From contig CBDCCT010000002.1 of NCBI GenBank assembly GCA_965214995.1, forward strand, positions 3,782,001 to 3,846,000: a DNA stretch of 64,000 bases, in the 5' to 3' direction. Source of the DNA: CBDCCT01 sp965214995 (GTDB taxonomy: Bacteria; Deinococcota; Deinococci; Deinococcales; Trueperaceae). A model generated the notes under the pieces. That model had not been told where the DNA came from. It made no database searches and saw only the letters and a program-made list of their open reading frames with translations. Positions 43,432 through 52,705 of the stretch are shown piece after piece. Position 1 is the stretch's first letter. The number at the start of each line of letters is the position of its first letter. The position numbers were made by a program, and so were the translations under genes.

Positions 43432-44739
43432 GTGACGCGGCTTAAACGCGCGGGGCCGGTGCTCATCACGCTGGGCGTCCTCATCTTGCTCGGCTACCCG
43501 CTGGCGCTCCTTTTCGGCCTGCCGCTCGCCTGGCGCGACCAGCACGATTTGCGCAAGTGGGAAAAAGAAAACGTCACCGCGCCGGACGGTGAGACGCTGC
43601 GGGGTGAGGCCGACGACAGCAACCGGACGTTTGAATTCCCCGTCGAAAATATTGTCGAAAATGACGAGAGCCGGAGTTTGTTTGTAAATGGTACGCCGCT
43701 CTCGAGCACCGCCGAACGCCCCGAAGAGCGCGTGGACGGCGCGCAGCGCACCTTTACCTTCGAGAGTAACCAAGGCCTCATCACCTTGAACGACCAGCTT
43801 TTGAGCGAGGAGGATTACACTCGAGCGGGCAACGTCGTCACCTTTGCGGAGCCTCCGCCGCGCAACGCGGCGCTCAGGCAGTACCGGGATTATTTCGTGA
43901 GCCGCCCCGCGGCGGGTGAGGTGAGGCTCGCCGAAACGCCTCCGGCTGGGGCTCGAGTCTGGACAAATCAATACACCGTCTACGCCAAACCGGGTTGCGG
44001 GGCTTCGCTGCTCGAGTGCTTCTACGCGCTGCCGCAGCACCCCGTCCCCTTCCCCCACTGGATTGCCGCGCGCATAGCACCGTTTTTCGGCAAGTACGCG
44101 CTTAGCGACGAGCGCAACGTGGTCCGGGCGACGCTCTACACGACGCTGGGGACACTCGCGGCGCTTGGGTTGGGTGGGGCGGTTGGCATTATGCTGGCGG
44201 TGCTTTTTGTGCTCTTCAGGCCGCTCGAGCGCGCGCTCCTCCCCTGGACCATCGCCTCGCAGACGGTCCCCATCATCGCGCTCGTGCCCGTGCTCCTGCT
44301 CGTTTTGGGGAATATGGGCATCACCATCCAGACGAGCCTCCTGCCCACCGCCATCATCGGGGCGTACATCTGCTTTTTTCCGGTGGTGGTGAGCACCGTC
44401 AAGGGCCTGCGCGCGGTGGACCCGCTCGCCTTGGATTTGATGAGGTCTTACGCCGCGACGCCGCGACAGGTTTTTCTCAAGGTGCGCTTTCCCGCCGCGG
44501 TGCCTTTTTTCTTCACGGGGCTCAAACTGGGCACCGCCGCCGCGCTCGTCGGGGCCTTGGTCGCCGAGACCGAGTCGAACAACCGCCGCGGTTTGGGCTT
44601 TCAGATCTTGGGTCAGGTGCAGTCGGGCAACGTGGCGGACGTGTGGATTTTGCTCCTTATTTCTGGACTTTTGGGGATTGGTTTGGTGACGCTCGTCAAC
44701 CTCGTGCAGCGCGTGCTGGCTCCCTGGGAGCGGGCGTGA
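43432..44739 (+). CDS. ABC transporter permease with a large extracytoplasmic insert
   Basis: 435 residues. One membrane helix (~8-30), then a ~170-residue hydrophilic insert (residues ~35-205) with beta-like repeats, and the canonical NitT/TauT permease core from ~225. The EAA loop is VDPLALDLMRSYAATPRQVF. Family members are usually ~250-280 residues, so the insert is unusual; it may dock the binding protein or a ligand. GTG start overlaps nothing but lies 1 bp past the ATPase stop. Confidence 0.85.
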   Translation: MTRLKRAGPVLITLGVLILLGYPLALLFGLPLAWRDQHDLRKWEKENVTAPDGETLRGEADDSNRTFEFPVENIVENDESRSLFVNGTPLSSTAERPEERVDGAQRTFTFESNQGLITLNDQLLSEEDYTRAGNVVTFAEPPPRNAALRQYRDYFVSRPAAGEVRLAETPPAGARVWTNQYTVYAKPGCGASLLECFYALPQHPVPFPHWIAARIAPFFGKYALSDERNVVRATLYTTLGTLAALGLGGAVGIMLAVLFVLFRPLERALLPWTIASQTVPIIALVPVLLLVLGNMGITIQTSLLPTAIIGAYICFFPVVVSTVKGLRAVDPLALDLMRSYAATPRQVFLKVRFPAAVPFFFTGLKLGTAAALVGALVAETESNNRRGLGFQILGQVQSGNVADVWILLLISGLLGIGLVTLVNLVQRVLAPWERA

Positions 44740-45857
44740 AGTTCAGGCCCGCGCCTTTTGCCGTGGCGGGTGCTGTACTGGCGCTGGTTGGGCTTTTTGG
44801 TCCTCTTGGAGCGGCGGGGGGAGCAGCATGGACCGAACTCGGCGTGCTTGGTTTCGTTCTCGCGCTTGGAACGCTCGCGCTGTCGCTTGTCGGCACCGTC
44901 TGGACGTTGGCGCTCGTCGTTCCTGCGGGGTTGCTCGGCACGTTTCTGGGGGTGTACGGGCTGGAGGGGCTCGAGACGAGTGGTGCCTGGGGCTACTGGC
45001 TGCTCTTCTGGGGCTTCCTGCTCGCCGCGGTCTCCGCCGCCGGGCGCGTGAGCCTCACCGAACCGGCGCCAGAGGACACGGGCTTTGTTAGGGGACTACG
45101 CCGCGCGCTGCCGCCCGCTACGGTTCCCTTCGTATTGCTGCTGTTGTGGCAGGGGCTCGTCGTCGGCTACGGGGTGCCCAAGGGAATTTTTCCGAGTGTC
45201 ACGGATGTTTGGGCGCAACTGCGCTCGAGCCTCCCCGTGCTGCTGAGCGACGCCTATGTAACGTTTGTCAAAGAGGTTCTTTTGGGCCTCCTTCTGGGTC
45301 TCGCCGGGGGTTTTCTGGTCGGCGTCGCGGTGGCGGCGAGTTCTTTTTTGCAGCGCGGCTTTTTGCCCTTGGCGGCAGCTTTCGGCGCGGTGCCCATCGT
45401 CGGGCTCGCGCCCGTGCTGGGCCGCGCCTTTGGGGTGGATTGGGAGTCCAAGGCGGCGGTGGTGGTCATCGTGACGTTTTTTCCGGTGGTCTTGAACACC
45501 GTGCAAGGACTCCTCCAGACGGACCCGCTAAAGCTCGAGCTTCTCCGCGCCTACGCCGCCACGCCGCGCGAGGTCTTCCTCAAGCTGAGGCTGCCCAACG
45601 CGCTGCCCTACCTCTTTAACGCCCTCAAGCTCGCCGCGGTCCTCTCGGTGGTGAGCGTCATCGTTGCGGAATTTCTCATTCCCGGCCCGCCCATAGGTTT
45701 AGGTCAGCGCATCTCCTTGAGCGCGCGGCGCGGGGCCTATGACGTGGTGTTTGCGGCGATTTTTGTCTCGAGCCTCTTCTCGATTCTTATTTACGGGGCG
45801 CTTTCGGCCTTAGAGCGTGCCCTCACAAGCTGGCACCCTTCGTTTAGAGAAAACTAA
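44736..45857 (+). CDS. ABC transporter permease with four extra N-terminal helices
   Basis: 373 residues from GTG 44736, overlapping the previous stop (GTGA). Residues ~1-105 form hydrophobic helices (FAVAGAVLALVGLFGPL, ELGVLGFVLALGTLALSLVG, TLALVVPAGLLGTFLGVYG) absent from ordinary members. The permease core follows with an EAA loop TDPLKLELLRAYAATPREVF. Two different permeases suggest a heterodimeric channel. Confidence 0.85.
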   Translation: MKFRPAPFAVAGAVLALVGLFGPLGAAGGAAWTELGVLGFVLALGTLALSLVGTVWTLALVVPAGLLGTFLGVYGLEGLETSGAWGYWLLFWGFLLAAVSAAGRVSLTEPAPEDTGFVRGLRRALPPATVPFVLLLLWQGLVVGYGVPKGIFPSVTDVWAQLRSSLPVLLSDAYVTFVKEVLLGLLLGLAGGFLVGVAVAASSFLQRGFLPLAAAFGAVPIVGLAPVLGRAFGVDWESKAAVVVIVTFFPVVLNTVQGLLQTDPLKLELLRAYAATPREVFLKLRLPNALPYLFNALKLAAVLSVVSVIVAEFLIPGPPIGLGQRISLSARRGAYDVVFAAIFVSSLFSILIYGALSALERALTSWHPSFREN

Positions 45858-45936
45858 AGCTGAAACGAGCCTATATTGGCAAAATTCAGATTAGAACGGT
45901 TCAGCGTCCCTTGCAGCGCATAGGCAGAGTGCTCTG

Positions 45937-46752
45937 TCACTTGCCGAGCAGAAACTCGAGCATCATCTCCTGCACCGCCTCGACCATCTGGTCTCCATTC
46001 GCTGTCTTGCAGCCTGCGGCGCGGGCGGCGGATAAAAGGGGCGTCTCCCCATGCCCGGCAATCACGTCTCCCACGAACATAGAAGGTGTAAGTAAGGGCG
46101 CGGCGACGGGCAGCGGGTCTCCTTCAGCCATACCCAGCGGTGTCGCGTTGCATACCAGGTCGCAGCCCGTTGGGTCGGGTGGCCCGGCGGTCACCCGGTC
46201 ACGGCCTAAGTCCGCCACAAGCGTCATGAGTTCGGCAACGCGAGCCTCGTTCGTGTCGTGGATGATGAGTTCGCGGACGCCGGACTCGAGCAGTGCGACG
46301 GCGATGGCACCCCCTGCCCCACCTGCCCCGATGAGCAGGGCTCGAGCGCCTTCTATCTGCGCGCCTTGGTCTTTTTGCGCCTTTACGAAGGCGAGCCCGT
46401 CGAGCATGTCGCCATGCCACGAACCGTCAGCGTTGCGGCGCATCACGCTCACCACTCCCAGCAGCTTTGACCGCTCGGAGCTGGTGGCGCAGTAGCTATA
46501 GGCGGCGAATTTATGCGGCATGGTGACCAGCAAACCGTCAATATTGGGGACGAGCGTGAGGCCGCGTATAACGCGCTCCAAATCCCCTTCCGGCACCTGC
46601 ATCGGAATACATAGGCCGTTGTGTCCCCGTGCCGCGAAACCACCCGTCAGGCGCTCGGGTGATTTCACGTAGATGACTGGGTCGCCGATAATCGGGAATA
46701 AACGTGTCTCACCGCTTAGGCTCTCGAGCATTTCTTCTACCTCTGTATCCAT
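45937..46752 (-). CDS. AroE-like (shikimate dehydrogenase family) oxidoreductase with altered substrate motifs
   Basis: 271 residues. The cofactor half has LLIGAGGAGGAIAVALLESG (Rossmann) and the C-terminal GDQMVEAVQEMMLEFLL. The N-terminal half keeps the catalytic lysine (TMPHKF) but the substrate loop reads GDPVIYVKSP, losing the first Ser of the shikimate SxS, and the NTD motif of AroE reads MLD (GDMLDG). It therefore probably does not use shikimate; quinate-like or other hydroxy acids are possible. Transcribed opposite to the ABC genes on both sides. Confidence 0.82.
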   Translation of the reverse strand: MDTEVEEMLESLSGETRLFPIIGDPVIYVKSPERLTGGFAARGHNGLCIPMQVPEGDLERVIRGLTLVPNIDGLLVTMPHKFAAYSYCATSSERSKLLGVVSVMRRNADGSWHGDMLDGLAFVKAQKDQGAQIEGARALLIGAGGAGGAIAVALLESGVRELIIHDTNEARVAELMTLVADLGRDRVTAGPPDPTGCDLVCNATPLGMAEGDPLPVAAPLLTPSMFVGDVIAGHGETPLLSAARAAGCKTANGDQMVEAVQEMMLEFLLGK

Positions 46753-46933
46753 CCTATATTCAGACGGGGTGTAAATGCACTGAAATCACGGATGATTTTG
46801 CTACGCGCGCCAACGATTGAGTTGACGTGGGGCGAAACCGATTACGTACAACGTCAGGAAGCAAGTTTTAAAAGAGAAGCTGTTTCGCCCTCACGTCTAA
46901 ATATTTGTTATGTCGTCCGTTGCTAACAAAGAA

Positions 46934-47308
46934 CTAACAGTTGTAGTAGCGAATCGGATTTTGTGTATGCATCTCCGGCATCTGTTTTCCAACATATTTA
47001 TCTCGAACGCTATCCTGAGCTACTTTGCCGACAAACTCAAAACGGTTTTTCAGTTTAGTATGTTCAGGCTGACGGTTTTTGTATTCCGTCGAAAGTTCTC
47101 GATGCCATTGATTTATTTCATACACTTCCTCTACATTACCTTGATAAACGGCAAATGCAAAGCGAGCATTCTCGGCGCGTTCACGGTCAAGTCGCCATAT
47201 TCCTCTGGTGCAATCGTAAAGTTCGCCTGCGCTAATTCCAGCACGGTAGGTTTGATTAACGTTAATGGCGATGACAGGCTCATCAATCCGGGTAATAGAT
47301 TTACTCAT
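46934..47308 (-). CDS. A+T-rich protein resembling a domain attached to restriction-type enzymes
   Basis: 124 residues from ATG 47308. Pattern: EPVIAINVNQTYRAGISAGELYDCTRGIWR, ENARFAFAVYQGNVEEVYEINQWHR, FVGKVAQDSVRDKYVGK, NPIRYYNC. I recall similar 'IxINVNxxYxxGMSxxELYExTRGxWR...NPIRYVN' modules beside or fused to restriction-modification-type genes, but cannot name the family. No partner nuclease or methylase is adjacent. The low G+C suggests horizontal transfer; it may be the remains of a larger locus. Confidence 0.6.
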   Translation of the reverse strand: MSKSITRIDEPVIAINVNQTYRAGISAGELYDCTRGIWRLDRERAENARFAFAVYQGNVEEVYEINQWHRELSTEYKNRQPEHTKLKNRFEFVGKVAQDSVRDKYVGKQMPEMHTQNPIRYYNC

Positions 47309-47559
47309 AGTTTTTGCAGGCTCTGAAATAATCTGCTGAATTCGCAACCGTTCGCATCACAGGCGAAACGACATAACTGTGTATATACCGCTCGCTCCGT
47401 GATGACATAGCCATGAAGAGTATTATATCGCACCTACGAGGTCATATCCAAGCTAAACGTGCGAACATAACGTTCGGTGCAAAGCTACTTTCTTCATGCT
47501 TTCCCCCTCTCCCTCTTCTCCTTGGTAGACTGAGCCTCGTAACACTTTAAGGAGGAAAC

Positions 47560-48630
47560 ATGAAAAAGGTTTTTCTGGGTCTGGCAACGCTCCTTCTCAC
47601 CACGCTCCCGGCAGGCTTCGCCCAAGACCTCGTTGACGTGTGCTTCCAGTCCAAATGGTTCCCGCAGGCGCAGTTCGCGGGCTACTTTGTCGCGCAGGAA
47701 AAAGGCTTTTACGAAGAAGAAGGTCTCGACGTGACCATTCTGGACGGCGGCAACGTCAACCCGACGGTGCAGGTGGCGAGCGGGAACTGCGACTTCGGCA
47801 CCGACTGGATTGCCAACATGCTGGTGCAGCGGGCGCAGGGGCTCGAGGTCGTGCAAATCGCGCAGATTTATCAGGACTCGGGCTACCGGATGGTGGCGCT
47901 TAACGATTCGGGCATTGAGACCTTTCCTGACCTCGCGGGCCGGACTGTGGGTGTCTGGGGCTTTGGCAACGAGTTCGTCGCGCAGGCGATTTTTGACGTT
48001 GAAGACCTCACCTCGAACCTAGACCCGACCGTGACCAACCCGGACGTGAACGCGGTTGTGTACGCCTTTGACCCCTCGCTGGTGTTTCCCAACGAAGTAG
48101 ACGTGGCGAGCGCGATGACCTATAACGAACTCGACCAAATCGTTGGTCTGGGTTACCCGCTGGACACGCTCAACGTGCTCGACCCCGCGGACATCGACGC
48201 GCAGCTTTTGGAAGACCTCATCTTCACCACGCCCGAACTTTTGCAAACGGACGACTTCAAGGGCTCGGGACTCTCCGGCGCGGAGGTGGCAGCGCGTTTC
48301 TTGCGCGCGTCCATCCGGGGCTGGGAATACGCCGTCAACAATCAAGAGGAGGCCGTCGACATCGTCCTCAGCCAGTGCGGCGACACCTGCGCGGGCTCGG
48401 GTAGCACGCAGAGCCCGGAGATTCACCAGACCTGGCAGATGGCGCGGGTGGCCGAACTCGTTAAGCCCACGCCGGATACAACGGTAGGCGCGATAGACCC
48501 GGCGGCGTTTGAGCATTCGGTAAATTTGCTCGTGCAGGTGGGGCTGATTGGGGAGCCTGTGACTTTTGAGGAGATTGTGGACACGAGCGTTTATGACGCG
48601 GTTCAGGAAGGGATGACGGGAGGGCAGTAG
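47560..48630 (+). CDS. NMT1/THI5-like substrate-binding protein
   Basis: 356 residues. Signal peptide MKKVFLGLATLLLTTLPAGFA, then the THI5/NMT1 pattern FQSKWFPQAQFAGYFVAQEKG, FYEEEGLDVTILDGG, NVNPTVQVASGNCDFGTDWIA, ILSQCGDTCAGS. It starts after AAGGAGG. It probably delivers a pyrimidine-like or riboflavin-like ligand to the ABC complex at 42.6-45.9 kb; the gap is filled by the AroE-like and A+T-rich genes. Ligand unknown. Confidence 0.9.
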   Translation: MKKVFLGLATLLLTTLPAGFAQDLVDVCFQSKWFPQAQFAGYFVAQEKGFYEEEGLDVTILDGGNVNPTVQVASGNCDFGTDWIANMLVQRAQGLEVVQIAQIYQDSGYRMVALNDSGIETFPDLAGRTVGVWGFGNEFVAQAIFDVEDLTSNLDPTVTNPDVNAVVYAFDPSLVFPNEVDVASAMTYNELDQIVGLGYPLDTLNVLDPADIDAQLLEDLIFTTPELLQTDDFKGSGLSGAEVAARFLRASIRGWEYAVNNQEEAVDIVLSQCGDTCAGSGSTQSPEIHQTWQMARVAELVKPTPDTTVGAIDPAAFEHSVNLLVQVGLIGEPVTFEEIVDTSVYDAVQEGMTGGQ

Positions 48631-48733
48631 GGCTCGAGCTTCCCCCCAACCAAAAAGCCTCTGGGGGCGTCGCGTGCTAAGCTGTGAGCTCACGACGCTC
48701 CCTTTCGTTCATGCCGAAGCCTTGGAGGTTAAC

Positions 48734-50062
48734 ATGAGCACGCCGACGGCAGAAAAAAACGTAAAGACCAAGACGCAGGAACTGCTCGAGCGCCAGCGCG
48801 AAGTCCTCTTCCCCATCCAGAGCAAAATGCTCCTTTATGGCGACGAGCCCCTGGCGGTCGACCACGCCAAAGACCAGTGGCTTTGGGACGTTGAGGGCAA
48901 CAAGTATCTCGACTTTTTCGGCGGCATTCTCACGGTGTCAGTCGGCCACTGTAACGACGAGGTCGTCGCCGCGGCGGACGCGCAGCTTCATAAGCTCGGG
49001 CACACCTCCACGCTCTACATCAACGAAATCACCATCAGGGTAGCCGAAAAAATCGCGCAAATCACGCCAGGCCGCCTTAAGCACTGCTTTTTCACCAACT
49101 CGGGCACCGAGGCCGACGAGACCGCCATCCTGGCCGCGCGGATGTACACGGGCAACAGCGACATCATCGCGCTGCGCCACGCCTACTCGGGCCGCTCGGT
49201 GAGCATGATGAGCATGACCGCGCACGGCACCTGGCGCTTGGGCGGCGTGTTCGACGGGGCCATCAAGCACGTGAAAAACCCCTACACCTACCGTCGGCCC
49301 GAAGGCATGAGCGAGGCGCAGTTTTTGGACTTTTTGGTGCAGGATTTAGAGGAGATGATAGCGACCTGCACGAGCGGACGCATCGCCGCCTTTATGGCCG
49401 AGCCCATCCAGGGCGTCGGGGGCTTTGTGGTTGCGCCGGAGGATTATTTCAAGCGCATCCTGCCTGTGGTGAGGGCGGCGGGCGGCTTGTTAATCATTGA
49501 CGAGGTGCAGACCGGCTGGGGGCGCACGGGTCGGTACTGGTGCGGCATCGAGCATTGGGGCGTCGAGCCCGACGTGATAACTTTCGCCAAGGGCATCGCC
49601 AACGGCGCGCCCGTGGGCTGCACCGTCGCCACGCCCGAGGTGGCGGAGGCGGTGGACGGCCTCACCTTATCGACCTTTGGCGGCAACCCGGTGGCGATGG
49701 CGCAGGCTTACGCGACGATTGAGTACATTGAGAAGCATAGGCTTTGGGAGAACGCAGAGGAGCAGGGCGGGAGGCTCCGCGCGCGCATGGAGAAGATGCG
49801 GGAAGCGCATCCCTTTATCGGCGACGTGCGCGGGATGGGGCTGATGCAGGCGTTTGAGATGGTGGTGCCGGACGGGGGCAAGGAGCCGGACGGGGCTCGA
49901 GCCGGAGCTTTAGTCAACGCCGCGCGCAAGCGCGGGCTGCTCATCGGCAAGGGCGGGCTTTACGGCAACACCATCCGGATTGCGCCGCACCTCAACGTGA
50001 CCGAAGAAGATTTGAACGCGGGGTGTGAGCTTATGGAGAGGGCGTTGGCGGATATTGCGTAA
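48734..50062 (+). CDS. Class III PLP aminotransferase (AGXT2-like)
   Basis: 442 residues from ATG 48734, preceded by TTGGAGG. Features: YLDFFGGILTVSVGHCNDEV, FTNSGTEADETAILAARM, EPIQGVGGFVVAPEDYF, GLLIIDEVQTGWGRTGRYWC and the PLP lysine in VITFAKGIANGAPVG. It resembles alanine-glyoxylate aminotransferase 2 and beta-alanine/pyrimidine-catabolic aminotransferases. Proximity to the THI5-type importer suggests use of an imported amino-pyrimidine breakdown product; this is inference. Confidence 0.9.
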   Translation: MSTPTAEKNVKTKTQELLERQREVLFPIQSKMLLYGDEPLAVDHAKDQWLWDVEGNKYLDFFGGILTVSVGHCNDEVVAAADAQLHKLGHTSTLYINEITIRVAEKIAQITPGRLKHCFFTNSGTEADETAILAARMYTGNSDIIALRHAYSGRSVSMMSMTAHGTWRLGGVFDGAIKHVKNPYTYRRPEGMSEAQFLDFLVQDLEEMIATCTSGRIAAFMAEPIQGVGGFVVAPEDYFKRILPVVRAAGGLLIIDEVQTGWGRTGRYWCGIEHWGVEPDVITFAKGIANGAPVGCTVATPEVAEAVDGLTLSTFGGNPVAMAQAYATIEYIEKHRLWENAEEQGGRLRARMEKMREAHPFIGDVRGMGLMQAFEMVVPDGGKEPDGARAGALVNAARKRGLLIGKGGLYGNTIRIAPHLNVTEEDLNAGCELMERALADIA

Positions 50063-50270
50063 CAAGCGCCTTGGCTTGTGTTTGAACCTCCTAGCGGGCA
50101 TCTACAACTTCGGGCCGGCGCTGTTGCGACTTTCGCAAGGGGTCCGGTAGCGAGTGCTGAGTGATGTGTGGGCGGTCGCTTGGCGGGCGCGGTGAAGCTC
50201 CCCAAAGGGTACAGGCGTCGTTTGCTGGGCCACACTGTGATCGCGGCGGTGCCGGGGTAGACTTCACGGC

Positions 50271-51227
50271 GTGGGTGAGGCTGTGGTCGCTGATGTGCGT
50301 GTGGGGAAGCTCTTAAAGCTCGAGCCCCGCGTCAGCGTCATCATCCCGACGCTCGACGCGGCACCCTTTGCCGAAAGCCTGTTGGCGGCGCTCCGCGAGC
50401 AGACGCTCTCCCCTACCGAACTTATCGTCCTCGATTCGGAGAGTAGCGACGGCACGCCCGCGAGGTTCGCGCGGGCGGGGGCGCGGGTCGAGTCCGTTGC
50501 CAGGGAAGCTTTTCACCACGCGGGCGTCCGCAACCGGGGCGCGACGCTCGCTTCTGGAAACGTGCTCGTCTTTTTGACCCAGGACGCGCGCCCCGACCAC
50601 CCGGAGTTTTTAGAACGCCTTGTCGCCCCCCTTGCCGCCGGGAAAGCCGCCGCCGCTTTTGCGAGGCAGCGGCCACGCGCGGGCGCGACGCCGCTCGAGC
50701 GTTACGCGCGCGAAACCAACTACCCCCCCCAAGACCGGCTGGTCTCACCCGACGACGCGGCGCGGCTCGGGGTGCGCGCTTTCTTCTTTTCCAACAGCGC
50801 CTCGGCGGTTCGGCGCGACGCCTGGGAGGCGCTGGGCGGCTTCCCGGCCCACACCATCATGAACGAGGACATGCTCTTTGCAGAAAGGCTCCTCCGCGCG
50901 GGCGGGCGCGTCGCTTATGTGGCCGACGCGGTCGCGGAGCACTCGCACGATTACACGCTGCCGCAGACCTTCCGGCGCTATTTCGACATCGGCGTGGTGT
51001 TCGCCCAGGCGGGCGAGCTCGGCAGAACTTCCTTGAGCGGCGAAGGGATTCGGTACGTTGGAGACCTTTTAAGCTTTCTCAGAGTGCATAAGCTTTATAG
51101 TTGGATACCGAGGGCGCTTTTAGAAAGCGCCGCGAAGTGGGTGGGTTTATCGTTAGGAAAGAAGCATCGTCATCTACCGCGCTCTCTGGTGAAGCGCGCG
51201 AGTATGCACCGGGGCTACTGGCGCTGA
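50271..51227 (+). CDS. Family 2 glycosyltransferase
   Basis: 318 residues: GT-A fold with VSVIIPTLDAAPFAESLLAAL, PTELIVLDSESSDGTPARFA, GVRNRGATLASGNVLVFLTQDA and the NEDMLFAERLLRAGGRVAYV acceptor region, like rhamnosyltransferases. C-terminal amphipathic helices suggest membrane association. TAGACT lies 8 nt before the GTG start, a leaderless arrangement. It precedes the sugar-phosphate transferase, so it likely builds an exopolysaccharide or S-layer glycan. Confidence 0.88.
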   Translation: MGEAVVADVRVGKLLKLEPRVSVIIPTLDAAPFAESLLAALREQTLSPTELIVLDSESSDGTPARFARAGARVESVAREAFHHAGVRNRGATLASGNVLVFLTQDARPDHPEFLERLVAPLAAGKAAAAFARQRPRAGATPLERYARETNYPPQDRLVSPDDAARLGVRAFFFSNSASAVRRDAWEALGGFPAHTIMNEDMLFAERLLRAGGRVAYVADAVAEHSHDYTLPQTFRRYFDIGVVFAQAGELGRTSLSGEGIRYVGDLLSFLRVHKLYSWIPRALLESAAKWVGLSLGKKHRHLPRSLVKRASMHRGYWR

Positions 51228-51232
51228 CCCTC

Positions 51233-52576
51233 ATGGGGCGCCTCGTCGTGCCCCTGGTGCTCGCCCTTGCCGACGTGCTGACCATCGTCGGGGCCACCCT
51301 GCTCGCCATCTTTTTGCGCGACGCCGTGCTGCCCGCCTTTGGTTTGACGCCCTTTAGTCCCATTTTGAACTACGCGACGCTCTGGCCGGTGCTGGGGCTT
51401 TTCGTGCTCGCGCGGGCCATGTTCGGGCTTTATCCTGGGTACGGCGTCCATTCCGCAGAGGAGCTGCGGCGGGGCGTAGTGTCCACGGTGGTGGTCGTAT
51501 TTTTCGTGCTCGCGGGGAGCGCGCTCTTTCAGTTTTCAAACGTCTACTCGCGCGCGGTCCTCGTCCTTACGGGCGGGCTCGTGCTTGTCGGATTGCCCCT
51601 CGTGCGGGCTTTTACCAAGGCGCTCCTCTCGCGCGCGCCCTTTTACGGCGAGCCCTTGTGGGTCATCGGCACGTCGCCGCAGGCGGACGCGCTCGTGGCT
51701 ATTTTGGAGCAGCGGCGCGTGCTGGGCTTGCGCGTGGCCGGGCGCTCTTCGAGCCTGCCCGAGCGCGCGCCCCTCGTCCGCACCTGCCTGGTCGTGCCCG
51801 ACCCCGCCAAAACGCACGTGCCCTCGCTCCTCGACGGGCTGTATCGGCGCTTCGAGCGCGTCTGGCTGGTGCCCGACTTGCTCGAGGTGGCGAGCGTGTG
51901 GGTCATCCCCAGAGACCTAGAGGGGCACATCGCCCTGGAACTCCGCAACAATTTAGTAAGGCCCGTGAACCGCTTTCTCAAAAGGACGCTCGACCTGACG
52001 CTCATGCTCCTGCTCCTGCCCCTTATCCTCCCCCTCCTCCTCGTCCTGGCCCTCATGGTCCGCTTAGACTCGCAAGGCCCCGCCCTGTTCGGCCATAAGC
52101 GCGTGGGCAGAGGCGGCAAAACCTTTACCGCCTGGAAATTCCGCACCATGCACGCGGACGCGGGCGCGCAGCTCGCCGCCTACTTGGCGAGCCGTCCCGA
52201 GGCCAAGCTCGAGTGGCGCGAAACCCGCAAGCTGCGCCGTGACCCGCGCGTCACGCGCTTGGGAACCCTCCTGCGCCGCCTGTCCCTGGACGAACTGCCC
52301 CAGGCCTGGAACGTGATTATGGGCGACATGAGCTTAGTCGGCCCCCGGCCCATCATGGCGGACGAGCTCGAGTGGTACGGCGACCGGGCGCACCTCTACA
52401 CCCGCGTGCGCCCCGGCATCACCGGGCTCTGGCAGGTCTCGGGCCGCAACACCCTTTCTTACGCCGAGCGCGTCCGCTTAGACGCCTATTACGTGCGCAA
52501 CTGGTCGCTGTGGCTCGACCTGGTCATCATGAGCCAGACGGTCGCGGTGGTGCTCAAGGCCGAGGGGGCGTATTAG
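51233..52576 (+). CDS. Undecaprenyl-phosphate sugar phosphotransferase (initiating glycosyltransferase)
   Basis: 447 residues from ATG 51233, six bases past the previous stop. N-terminal membrane helices (~5-130), a nucleotide-binding-like middle, then a bacterial sugar transferase domain: VNRFLKRTLDLTLMLLLLPL, FGHKRVGRGGKTFTAWKFRT, LRRLSLDELPQAWNVI, GDMSLVGPRPIM and YTRVRPGITGLWQVSGRN. It moves a hexose phosphate from UDP/GDP-sugar to undecaprenyl phosphate to start polysaccharide synthesis. An earlier in-frame TTG would overlap the glycosyltransferase by 127 bp and is unlikely. Confidence 0.9.
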   Translation: MGRLVVPLVLALADVLTIVGATLLAIFLRDAVLPAFGLTPFSPILNYATLWPVLGLFVLARAMFGLYPGYGVHSAEELRRGVVSTVVVVFFVLAGSALFQFSNVYSRAVLVLTGGLVLVGLPLVRAFTKALLSRAPFYGEPLWVIGTSPQADALVAILEQRRVLGLRVAGRSSSLPERAPLVRTCLVVPDPAKTHVPSLLDGLYRRFERVWLVPDLLEVASVWVIPRDLEGHIALELRNNLVRPVNRFLKRTLDLTLMLLLLPLILPLLLVLALMVRLDSQGPALFGHKRVGRGGKTFTAWKFRTMHADAGAQLAAYLASRPEAKLEWRETRKLRRDPRVTRLGTLLRRLSLDELPQAWNVIMGDMSLVGPRPIMADELEWYGDRAHLYTRVRPGITGLWQVSGRNTLSYAERVRLDAYYVRNWSLWLDLVIMSQTVAVVLKAEGAY

Positions 52577-52705
52577 GTTAAGGTTCAAATTTTTTAATGT
52601 GAGTTCTGTGGTGCTGAACGTGTGATTCAGTGGTTAGTGTGAGCAGATAGGGGAAGGTTGCGGGGCGACTCGTCAGCCGAATTTTACTCAAGCCGGGGTG
52701 CTCGT

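Noticed and set aside
46910..47326. Plus-strand frame of 138 codons opposite the A+T-rich protein
   Set aside because: The minus-strand frame has coherent protein motifs; this one is its antisense shadow.
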